From assembly GCA_025454395.1 (NCBI GenBank), contig JALOOM010000010.1:86080-150079 (forward strand): a DNA stretch of 64,000 bases, read 5' to 3'. The number at the start of each line of letters is the position of its first letter. Positions within the stretch are counted from its first letter, which is position 1. This document shows positions 22,514 to 29,814 of this stretch, piece by piece. The notes under the pieces are model-generated. The model was given only the letters and a program-made list of their open reading frames with translations, had not been told where the DNA came from and made no database searches. This DNA is from Elainella sp. Prado103. Lineage in GTDB: Bacteria > Cyanobacteriota > Cyanobacteriia > Elainellales > Elainellaceae. Made by a program: the position numbers and the translations under genes.

Positions 22514-23272
22514 TCAACCCAAGGAATAAGGGACTTCTAATCCATATTGTTCCATCAGATCGAGATCTCCCATTAACTGTCGCGGAGCACCATCTGCAAC
22601 GATCGCCCCATTATCCATCAGCACGACCCGATCGCACACTTCCAAAATAAACTCTAGATCATGGGAAGAGATCACTAGCGTTTCCTGGGACTGGCGCAGG
22701 AATTGAATCAGGCGACGACGGGCCCGCAGATCCAGATTGGCAGTTGGTTCATCGTAAATCATCATTTGCGGATGCATCGCCAAAACACCTGCAATCGCCA
22801 CCATTCGTTTTTCTCCACCTGATAGATGATGCGGTGGTCGATCGGCTAAGGCAGCCATCCCAGTAATTTCTAAAGCTTGGGTGACTCGCTGTTGCACTTC
22901 TATCGACGAGAGCCCCATGTTTTGGGGGGCAAAAGCCACATCATCCCAAACTGAAGCCGAAAACAATTGGTCATCTGGATGTTGGCAAACTAAGCCAATT
23001 TCAGGATAGAACCCACCGGGATGGACAAGCCGATCCAACAGCCGTATCTCACCCGCGATCGGGGTCAGGATGCCACAAATAAGCAAAAAGAGTGTGGTTT
23101 TGCCGCAACCATTGTGTCCAATAATCCCCAATCGATCGCCTTTATGGATTTTTAAATGGATTGACTTTAATACATCCGATTTATCGGGATAGGAAAAACG
23201 CAAATCGTTGACCGCAATCACGACTTCTGCGGGTTCTGAATGGATCAAGGAGGGAACCGATTGAATCTGCAT
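22514..23272 (-). CDS. cbiO: ECF nickel/cobalt transporter ATP-binding protein (CbiO/NikO)
   Basis: Cytoplasmic ATPase of an energy-coupling-factor importer for Ni2+ or Co2+. 252 residues with Walker A GHNGCGKTT, signature LSGGEKRM, Walker B MMIYDEP and the switch His region ISSHDLEF. It is the last gene of a leftward five-gene operon; its ATG overlaps the stop of cbiQ by one base (TAATG), so the two are translationally coupled. The Q-loop segment LVCQHPDDQLFSASVWDDVAF is typical of ECF ATPases. Confidence 0.95.
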   Translation of the reverse strand: MQIQSVPSLIHSEPAEVVIAVNDLRFSYPDKSDVLKSIHLKIHKGDRLGIIGHNGCGKTTLFLLICGILTPIAGEIRLLDRLVHPGGFYPEIGLVCQHPDDQLFSASVWDDVAFAPQNMGLSSIEVQQRVTQALEITGMAALADRPPHHLSGGEKRMVAIAGVLAMHPQMMIYDEPTANLDLRARRRLIQFLRQSQETLVISSHDLEFILEVCDRVVLMDNGAIVADGAPRQLMGDLDLMEQYGLEVPYSLG

Positions 23273-24072
23273 TAAATCAAAACCTCTGCAACCACAAAAC
23301 TAAGCGCAACCAATAACACACACACTAATCCCGCCATACTCCAAAGTCGAATTCCCTTAGGTTGAACTTCTGTATTCACAAAAGTATTAATTTTTTGATA
23401 TCCATAACCTCGTAAGCGCATTGCTTTATAAATCCGTTCCGATTGTTCATAGCTACGGACTAAAAGCGTCCCAGCTAAGCTGGCTAGACGATCAAGGGTT
23501 TGGCGATCGGGCAGGTGTGATAGTCGCCGCCTAGGCTGATACTGAAACCCGCGTAACCGCATCGATCGCTGCATGTGAGTTAAGCTGTTAGCGACTTCAA
23601 ATAGATAGCGATAGGTTAATAGCAGCATATCTGCCAGAACAATCGGTAATCCGAGGGATCGCATGGCTCTGACCGTGGTTAAAAATGGGGTTGTCCCAAA
23701 TAAAATGAGACCAACCGTGATAATCGACAAAAATCGGCTGGCGATTAGGAACAAGGCTACCATTCCTTCTTGACGCACAGTCAGAATGCCCCAATTCCAG
23801 AGTACTGTTGTCCCCGATAGAAAAGGTAGTAGGATCACTACCCCCAATAAAAATAGGCCAGGATAACGAATACGCTCAGACCAAAAAGAGAAGGGTAATC
23901 GGGAGGTCAGATATAGCAAGCTAGTAGTGAGTAACATAAATGGAATGAGTTGCCAATGTTCCACCAGTGCAAAGGCGAAAATAAGGGCTATTAATCCAAC
24001 CAGTTTATGTTGGGCTTCCCATTGATGTATCCAGGATTTGAGGTGAGCATATTCATCAAGTGCCAACTTCAT
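23272..24072 (-). CDS. cbiQ: ECF transporter transmembrane protein (CbiQ/NikQ)
   Basis: T-component of the metal ECF importer, 266 residues, with about five to six hydrophobic helices. It has the two coupling-helix signatures of the family: SMRLRGFQY and AMRLRGYGY (the Ala-Arg-Gly-like motifs that contact the ATPases). The start ATG overlaps the stop of cbiM (ATGA, 24069-24072). It connects the ATPase to the substrate-specific CbiM protein. Confidence 0.94.
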   Translation of the reverse strand: MKLALDEYAHLKSWIHQWEAQHKLVGLIALIFAFALVEHWQLIPFMLLTTSLLYLTSRLPFSFWSERIRYPGLFLLGVVILLPFLSGTTVLWNWGILTVRQEGMVALFLIASRFLSIITVGLILFGTTPFLTTVRAMRSLGLPIVLADMLLLTYRYLFEVANSLTHMQRSMRLRGFQYQPRRRLSHLPDRQTLDRLASLAGTLLVRSYEQSERIYKAMRLRGYGYQKINTFVNTEVQPKGIRLWSMAGLVCVLLVALSFVVAEVLI

Positions 24073-24725
24073 GATTCACCTCTTAATAACTCTGGTTTCA
24101 CCTTTCGCAGGAACAATACGAGCATGGCAGTGAAAACGCCTTCCAGAATCATCAGGGGAAAGTGGGCGATCGTTAATCCATACAACGCCATCTGTTCGGT
24201 GCTGGCATCAAAGCCAGATGGAATCGTTGTGATAATTAAGCTCATGAAAATTAGAGTAGATAATCCGAGCCCGATCGCTCCCGCCAGAAATGCAAATAAA
24301 ATGACCCATCTATTAGATTGGGAAGTTTTGGTGCGATGAAAATGGTGATGAAGGCAAAATAGGTAGGAGGATAATAAAGCTGGGATGCCCATCATGGCTG
24401 CATTAACCCCTAGCGTTGTCAGCCCGCCGTGACCGAACATAACCGCTTGAAAAAAAAGCCCGATCAAAATGGCTGGGAATGCATAGTATCCCAATACCAC
24501 ACCGAGTAGCCCATTTAAGACCAGATGCACACTAGCCGGTGGGATCGGAATATGAATCGATGAAGCCACAAAAAATGCGGCAGTCAGCAAAGCGGCCTTA
24601 GGAATATCCTCCGTTGGATTACTGCGTCGATTAATTTGGCGTAGAGAATACCAGGTTGCCCCTCCAGTTAAGGCATACCCTCCGATACAAACTGAAGCTG
24701 GTAGGAGCCCATCAGGAATGTGCAT
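24069..24725 (-). CDS. cbiM: ECF transporter substrate-specific membrane protein (CbiM/NikM)
   Basis: S-component that binds the metal, 218 residues with about six to seven helices. The N-terminus MHIPDGLLP is the conserved metal-binding end: the free amino group, His2 and a further His form the Ni/Co site in characterised members. MHIPDG is commoner in nickel (NikM) than in cobalt (CbiM, MHIMEG) proteins, and the operon has a NikL-like rather than a CbiN-like small protein, so I lean to nickel. A conserved HIPIPPASVHLVLNGLLGV segment follows in the middle. It overlaps the upstream gene by 14 bp. Confidence 0.92.
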   Translation of the reverse strand: MHIPDGLLPASVCIGGYALTGGATWYSLRQINRRSNPTEDIPKAALLTAAFFVASSIHIPIPPASVHLVLNGLLGVVLGYYAFPAILIGLFFQAVMFGHGGLTTLGVNAAMMGIPALLSSYLFCLHHHFHRTKTSQSNRWVILFAFLAGAIGLGLSTLIFMSLIITTIPSGFDASTEQMALYGLTIAHFPLMILEGVFTAMLVLFLRKVKPELLRGES

Positions 24726-25305
24726 CGCGTTCTAATCCTTTCCTACTTCGTACAAAGAACAACGCGGTACCAATGCAACCCCAGCTCACTGCACCCATCA
24801 TTAATCCCTTCTGCAAGGGAGTATACGAGTTGATTGAACCTGAACTGGGAGGAACAGTGTTGGGGCTAGTGGACTGGCTGGCTGGCTGCGACGATCCGAT
24901 ATCTCCGGTGGGTTGAGGGGCTTGGCTGGTCATACTGCCAGTCGGCTGAACTGGGATCACCAAAACATCACCATGGCCGGCTTGCCGAATCTGAACTTCC
25001 CAGTTGCCAGAAGTAGAAGGACTGAACACAAATCGTCCCTCCGCATCGGTGGTTCCGGTTAACCAAGGTTGGGTTGGCTCAGTGGGGGCATAAACGGCAA
25101 CCTGTGCGTTCGCCATCGGCTCGCCCGTATCGAAAGTAGCCCGAATTTCATAGGCAGAAGTTGGCTGATATTCGATCGCGACCCCGTGGGCCAGGACTGG
25201 GACAGAGCTACTCAACAGACCCAATAAACTCAGGCAAGGCCAAGCGATCCTCCGAAGTCCCATAGGGTATAAGCGGGTTCTGTGTAAGCGGGTTTGATGC
25301 GTCAT
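24712..25305 (-). CDS. NikL-like accessory protein of the metal ECF transporter
   Basis: 197 residues. A signal-anchor-like hydrophobic segment ends in VPVLAHG, followed by a periplasmic beta-rich domain of the carboxypeptidase-regulatory type (GTTDAEGRFVFSPSTSGNW), a Ser/Pro/Thr linker, and a C-terminal helix (GLMMGAVSWGCIGTALFFV) with a basic end. This layout fits NikL, which replaces CbiN/NikN in some nickel ECF systems. The ATG at 25305 overlaps the stop of the upstream lipoprotein gene (ATGA), which supports this start over a TTG at 25329. The His after the signal cleavage region is a possible metal ligand. Confidence 0.75.
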   Translation of the reverse strand: MTHQTRLHRTRLYPMGLRRIAWPCLSLLGLLSSSVPVLAHGVAIEYQPTSAYEIRATFDTGEPMANAQVAVYAPTEPTQPWLTGTTDAEGRFVFSPSTSGNWEVQIRQAGHGDVLVIPVQPTGSMTSQAPQPTGDIGSSQPASQSTSPNTVPPSSGSINSYTPLQKGLMMGAVSWGCIGTALFFVRSRKGLERDAHS

Positions 25306-26243
25306 GATGTCAGCATTGTCTCCTGGCAATGACCTTCTCCTACATGCCCCAAGGACGGCAGAATTTTGATGAGCTTGTCGTAATCTTCCTGAGAAAGTTG
25401 CGTCTTCAACACATCCAAGTCCGCTTCTAACTGACCATTCTGAGCGATCGTAGCCAGTGGCTCAAACCCTAAGGCACCCGTATTGAGCGAATCATCGGCG
25501 GCTGTTTCGGCATCTCCAAACAGATGATCAAAATGGAAGGTTGCTTCTAAATCTGCCGTTTGATTCGGTTGCACGATCCCCTTGCGCTGATCTCCAACAA
25601 AATCACCGCAGGTAAAACCGAGTTCCTCATTTAACTTGAGCACAAAGTTAATCGTCTGACCTGCTTTGGTGGCTGATCCCTGCATCACTAGGGGATAACC
25701 TGCGGCCAAACCGTCGGATGCCTTCACCATCTGCCAGGATAAGGCATTATAGCGACCTGTGGGGGCTTGGACTTCACCGATGACAATTGGTTCGGCATTC
25801 TCATCTCCTGCTGCTAAATCGATCGTTTTCACCCCGTCTAAGCTGGCTTGTGTTTTCACTTTCGATTGAATGGATTGATCAGTTTGGGGATCAAAGGGAG
25901 GATCGGTTTGATATGCGGTTACTTGAGTCAAATTAACATATACATGATCAAAGTCAATCTGCCACCCGTCTTTTGAGGTAAAGCCTTGTCGGACAAAATC
26001 CTCTCCATTCGCCCGAATTTGCAAGGTGCCAGCTCCAGTTTCTGTCCCCGCTTTGACATCAGGCTCCACCGCTGAATTCCCTGACTCAGGCGGATTAGAA
26101 GCGGTTTGATCGACTGGGGAAGCATCTGTCTGAACCGATTGTCCCCCTGTACAGCCTTGAGTCACCAGCGCAGTCAACAGCAGAGTTGTTAAGAAAATCA
26201 ATGTTTTGTTCACAACAATTATCTCCATGACGGTTTTCTTCAT
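25302..26243 (-). CDS. Lipoprotein of unknown family, first gene of the metal ECF operon
   Basis: 313 residues from the ATG at 26243 (MKKTVMEI). A hydrophobic signal ends in a lipobox-like VTQGC, so it is probably a lipoprotein. The mature part has beta-rich segments (WQIDFDHVYVNLTQVTAYQ; GEVQAPTGRYNALSWQMVKA), a motif FHFDHLFGD with two His, a late GHVGEGHC, and only a few cysteines. A loose resemblance to DUF4382-type extracellular domains is possible but not certain. Its place as the first gene of a five-gene coupled operon suggests extracytoplasmic metal capture. A GGAGGG ribosome site lies very close (3 nt) to this ATG; MEIIVV at 26228 is an alternative start. Confidence 0.72.
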   Translation of the reverse strand: MKKTVMEIIVVNKTLIFLTTLLLTALVTQGCTGGQSVQTDASPVDQTASNPPESGNSAVEPDVKAGTETGAGTLQIRANGEDFVRQGFTSKDGWQIDFDHVYVNLTQVTAYQTDPPFDPQTDQSIQSKVKTQASLDGVKTIDLAAGDENAEPIVIGEVQAPTGRYNALSWQMVKASDGLAAGYPLVMQGSATKAGQTINFVLKLNEELGFTCGDFVGDQRKGIVQPNQTADLEATFHFDHLFGDAETAADDSLNTGALGFEPLATIAQNGQLEADLDVLKTQLSQEDYDKLIKILPSLGHVGEGHCQETMLTS

Positions 26244-27237
26244 AACCCTCCCCCAGTTCCATCCATCCATCTATCCATCCATGTATCGATCGAAACCATC
26301 TGGTGTAGATGCGTCTTAGAGGTACTTTAAATGAATTGAAATGAATTGAAATGAATTGATCAAAACTTGTAGCCTCGATCTGGAAAGAGTAGCTGAGAAA
26401 AATTACTTACTGTTCCTGAAATTCGTTAAGTGCAATCAGGACTAAAAATCAGTAAACCGCTATTTCTTTCAAAGTTCAATCCGGCATGGGGGGATGTTAT
26501 GCCATCTCTAATCTTAAAAAAATGGATAATTTGGGGAGATGACGGCTGCTTCGTGACACAATGTAACCTATGACTCTCAGATGGCTGCTAGGTGACTTCC
26601 AGATAACTTCCAAGTGCTCGTCAGATCTCTGTGTAGATCGTGGGTATAGCTTATTCCCAACTCTCATAATTAATCCTGACTGAATGGAGTGGTGCGTTCT
26701 CGATCGCGATCATTCCAGTTGCGATCAGGTGGTGAGGTGATTTGTCAGATTCTATTGGACAGGATGTTCCTGCTATTAAATTTGTAGGATTGCTGAAAAT
26801 ATGTTCATTAATAAATAGAGTTTTATCAATAGAGCTTTATCGAGCTATATTGACTCTGATGACCTGGTAGATAAAATTTTAGTTTGACTGATTATTTAGT
26901 GGTTTATCAGCGATGATATTCCGAACTGATTCCCTTGACTCCTATCAAATATTCTCTATGACTGTCGCTAGAATGATCTATGCCAACCGGAAGACGATAC
27001 GATCGCCCTATTCATCTTGATGTGACACCTCATCTCGATATAGTAGAGCGATCGATTATTTCAGACATTAATTGCTTCAGTAATTGCTTCAGTCCTTAGC
27101 TTTCGATACTGGACTCAGACCTTGGCTTCATATACCTGACCAGATATACCTGGACAAATAGACCTGACTAAGTTGTTCCGAGCCTGACTGGTGGGGGCAC
27201 GGCTAGCTTCAGTGCAGGTTTTTCAGCCAAGGTCTCT
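26244..27237. other. 990-bp spacer upstream of the metal operon
   Basis: No supported gene. It must contain the leftward promoter of the metal ECF operon. Visible features: an ATCC-rich tract just upstream of the first gene, a 10-bp repeat AATGAATTGA (three copies, 26329-26360), a G6 tract flanked by short inverted repeats (26483-26503, separate entry) and AT-rich sequence around 26790-26960. No cobalamin riboswitch boxes were recognised. Confidence 0.55.
26483..26503. promoter_or_regulatory. Candidate metal-repressor operator (G6 tract between inverted repeats)
   Basis: GGCAT at 26483-26487 pairs with ATGCC at 26499-26503; inside, CAT-GGGGGG-ATG (26485-26496) is itself symmetrical. Operators of RcnR/InrS-type (CsoR family) nickel and cobalt repressors have a G tract flanked by inverted repeats. 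The site is about 240 bp upstream of the first metal ECF gene. The assignment is inference. Confidence 0.35.
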
Positions 27238-27456
27238 TTAGGGAGCTATGTCCTGTCCTGTCAGAAAACCTAGAAAACGCAGGTAGCCATGACCAGTGGC
27301 AATCTCAACCAATGTTGCTGCTAGAAAACCCAGCATGGCCAGTCGCCCATTCCAGATTTCGGCGCTAGGAGTGAATCCCCATTTCCACTGGGTGCCTGGG
27401 TAGAGGTCAGGCTGCTTGAAGGTATTAATGGTTTCTGGTCTGTCTTGAACTGGCAT
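27238..27456 (-). CDS. High-light-inducible protein (one-helix chlorophyll-binding family)
   Basis: 72-residue thylakoid protein of the HLIP/SCP family that protects newly made chlorophyll-binding proteins and dissipates energy under stress. The chlorophyll-binding helix carries the signature EIWNGRLAMLGF, with the conserved Glu, Asn and Arg. The N-terminal tail is polar (MPVQDRPETINTFKQPDL) and contains a Trp-rich WKWGF before the helix. The start ATG at 27456 has a GGAGGCGGAG ribosome site directly upstream. The gene is alone, leftward, with spacers on both sides. Confidence 0.95.
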   Translation of the reverse strand: MPVQDRPETINTFKQPDLYPGTQWKWGFTPSAEIWNGRLAMLGFLAATLVEIATGHGYLRFLGFLTGQDIAP

Positions 27457-27815
27457 AACTCCGCCTCCATGGTATTGCAGTGTCCTATCCTCTCTTAAGT
27501 TAATGAAGCTTCATAATGGCTTCCTCTATCTGGCGATATACCCTGCTGCTCCAAACTCGCAATATTGACGAAACCAGCGTGCTCTACCGCGACAGTGTGA
27601 TTGACTTTGCCTCCGCTTCAGGCGTGTTAATCTTTATTAATAGGATGTTCATTAATAGGCTCCTAATCAATGGGATGCTCAGCAGTAACACGACAGTAAT
27701 ACGAATGAGGTGCTGTTTTAGATGTAAGTAAAATTTAAGCCATATCCCTGGCTCAAATCATTTCGATCGCCTGATCGATCGCCCCCTGTGTTCAACGATT
27801 CATTCCTGTATATTC
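27457..27815. other. Spacer between the HLIP and MPBQ methyltransferase genes
   Basis: 359-bp divergent promoter region for the HLIP (left) and the methyltransferase (right). It has an open frame of 71 codons at 27516-27731 with no recognisable similarity, which I do not call. ATTAATAGG-type repeats occur around 27635-27660. No exact light-response (HLR1) site was found. Confidence 0.5.
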
Positions 27816-28766
27816 ATGAGTTTATTGCTACTGCTAGGAATTCTGCTCTTATTATTGCTACTCGGTATAGGGCTGTATTTATTGACTGCTCGACGTTATC
27901 AGTCTGCCAATTCCGTGGCAAATGCCTATGATCAATGGACGGAAGATGGCATTTTAGAGTTCTACTGGGGCGAGCATATTCACTTAGGACATTATGGTTT
28001 ACCACCGCAGCGCAAAGATTTTTTAGTTGCCAAATCAGATTTCGTCCATGAGATGGTACGCTGGGCTGGGCTAGACCAACTACCCCCAGGAACGACGGTT
28101 TTAGATGTGGGCTGTGGGATCGGGGGGAGTAGTCGCATTTTGGCTCGCGATTACGGGTTTAGGGTGACTGGCATTACGATCAGTCCTCAGCAGGTACAGC
28201 GGGCGCAAAGCTTGACTCCGGCTGACCTCTCTGCCTCTTTCCAGGTGGATGATGCGATGAATATGTCCTTTCCCGATCAAACTTTTGATGTGGTCTGGTC
28301 GATCGAAGCTGGGCCGCACATGCCTGATAAAGCGGTGTTTGCCAAAGAGTTAATGCGGGTGCTGAAGCCAGATGGGATCTTGGTGGTGGCTGACTGGAAT
28401 CAACGAGATGATCGTCAAAAGCCACTCAATTTCTGGGAAAAACCTGTGATGCAGCAATTGTTAGATCAATGGTCTCATCCTAAATTTGCCAGCATTGAAG
28501 AATTCGCCGAGTTACTAGAGGCAACGGGCTTAGCCGCAGGGCCGGTGATCACCGCCGATTGGACAGCGCAAACCCTACCCTCTTGGATCGATTCCATCTG
28601 GCAAGGCGTGGCGCGACCAGCGGGCTTAGTCAAATTTGGTGTCTCTGGTCTGGTCAAATCGTTACGGGAAGTGCCCACCATTCTGCTGATGCGATTGGCG
28701 TTTGGTACTGGGCTCTGTCGATTTGGGATGTTTCGTGCGGTGCGGACTCGTCCGACTCTCCATTAG
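27816..28766 (+). CDS. MPBQ/MSBQ methyltransferase (tocopherol and plastoquinone synthesis), Sll0418 type
   Basis: SAM-dependent methyltransferase that methylates 2-methyl-6-phytyl-benzoquinol (tocopherol branch) and the solanesyl analogue (plastoquinone branch). The 316-residue protein has an N-terminal membrane helix (LLLLLGILLLLLLLGIGLYLL), then the conserved entry QSANSVANAYDQWTEDGILE, motif I VLDVGCGIGGSSRILA, GITISPQQVQRA, and ADWNQRDDRQ with the substrate-loop signature of this subfamily. It closely matches, from memory, Synechocystis Sll0418 along its length. The start ATG is at 27816. Confidence 0.92.
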   Translation: MSLLLLLGILLLLLLLGIGLYLLTARRYQSANSVANAYDQWTEDGILEFYWGEHIHLGHYGLPPQRKDFLVAKSDFVHEMVRWAGLDQLPPGTTVLDVGCGIGGSSRILARDYGFRVTGITISPQQVQRAQSLTPADLSASFQVDDAMNMSFPDQTFDVVWSIEAGPHMPDKAVFAKELMRVLKPDGILVVADWNQRDDRQKPLNFWEKPVMQQLLDQWSHPKFASIEEFAELLEATGLAAGPVITADWTAQTLPSWIDSIWQGVARPAGLVKFGVSGLVKSLREVPTILLMRLAFGTGLCRFGMFRAVRTRPTLH

Positions 28767-28912
28767 CCAGCCTCCGGAGTTACCCTCGTGGCCCAGTCTC
28801 TGATTGCCGATCCTCCTCCCCAAATCTAAATCACCAATACACTCTAAATCACCAATATACCCAGAGAGGATGCGATAGAATCAAAAAAAGTGAGGCTTAA
28901 CAAAGCAGGTCT

Positions 28913-29386
28913 ATGGTCGCCATTCCTGAAACTCAGCAACCTGCCCTAGCACCAGGTATGTTACGGCGAGTGCATCATATCGCTCTGCATGTCCAGGATA
29001 TGGCTCGATCGCGCCATTTTTATGGTCAGATTCTGGGATTGCGAGAGCTGCAAGGGGAAGAAGTGCCAGAAACCTTGAAAGCACTCTTTGCAGCAGGAGA
29101 AGCTGCCAACTTTGTCACTCCAGAGGGTACGGTGATCGACCTCTTTTGGAAACCCCAGTTGATGCCGCCTGATCCAGATCCGAGCCGAGAGTTTACGCGA
29201 GCCGGACATCTGGCGTTTGACATTGACCCAGGGCAATTTGATCATGCACTTGAGGTATTGCAACGGTTTCAGGTGCCGATCGATCATGGCCCAGTCACTC
29301 GCCCGACGGGTCGTGGGGTTTATTTTTATGATCCAGATGGCTTTTTGGTGGAAATTCGCTGTGATCCGGTGCAGGGGCTAGTTTGA
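28913..29386 (+). CDS. VOC (glyoxalase/dioxygenase superfamily) protein
   Basis: 157-residue vicinal-oxygen-chelate fold protein. Two beta-alpha-beta-beta-beta modules are visible: the first starts VHHIALHVQDMARSRHFYG with a likely metal His, the second around GHLAFDIDPGQFDHALEVLQ and ends GRGVYFYDPDGFLVEIR, with the Glu typical of the fourth metal ligand. This fits a small metal-dependent lyase, epimerase or dioxygenase. The substrate is not predictable. It is too short to be 4-hydroxyphenylpyruvate dioxygenase. Confidence 0.85.
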   Translation: MVAIPETQQPALAPGMLRRVHHIALHVQDMARSRHFYGQILGLRELQGEEVPETLKALFAAGEAANFVTPEGTVIDLFWKPQLMPPDPDPSREFTRAGHLAFDIDPGQFDHALEVLQRFQVPIDHGPVTRPTGRGVYFYDPDGFLVEIRCDPVQGLV

Positions 29387-29814
29387 CAAGTTGCAAACCC
29401 TTGTCGGATCATAAATCAACTGCTATTGAAAGAATTGTGATGGCAAGATTCGGTGCCGTGGGTGTGCTGAAATCAAGTCGGCGAGGGAGAAAAGCTCCTT
29501 GCTGGCAATTGGTCTGATCCATCTGGATGCCCAATCTTAAGATGACTCCCCGGATCACGGGTGGGATCACTCGTTGAATCAGGCGATTCGATCGGAGTCT
29601 CCTGAATGGGGAGGGGTTGCGGTGAAGGATATAGACATCTCAAAAAAAACTGAAATTGTCCCATCCATCTTCTAACTTTAGAGATATCATCACTGTCAGC
29701 TAGTCCTGACCTGTTGGGATGGGATGAGGTTGCTTGATTGGGCACTTGATTGGGCAATTGATTAAGCAAAATTGATTGAGCAGGCAAATTTAGCAGGCAA
29801 GAGGTTGCACAGCC
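29387..29814. other. Spacer before the coiled-coil/EamA gene
   Basis: 428 bp. GACAAG and CTTGTC flank a short loop just after the VOC gene (29381-29404), but there is no T run. A 104-codon leftward frame (29473-29787) has a low-complexity, unrecognised product with repeats in its first codons and is not called. TTGATTGGGCA repeats near 29740-29765. Confidence 0.5.

Noticed and set aside
26271..26700. Cobalamin or NiCo riboswitch upstream of the metal operon
   Set aside because: I could not find the conserved B12-box or NiCo core on the leftward strand.
27516..27731. 71-codon frame in the HLIP spacer
   Set aside because: No ribosome site and the end is made of ATTAATAGG-type repeats; no known similarity.
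28913..29386. VOC protein as 4-hydroxyphenylpyruvate dioxygenase
   Set aside because: The gene is near tocopherol genes, but the protein is less than half the length of that enzyme.
29473..29787. 104-codon leftward frame before the coiled-coil/EamA gene
   Set aside because: Low-complexity product rich in Ser/Pro, no recognisable domain, no ribosome site, and local repeats explain its open frame.
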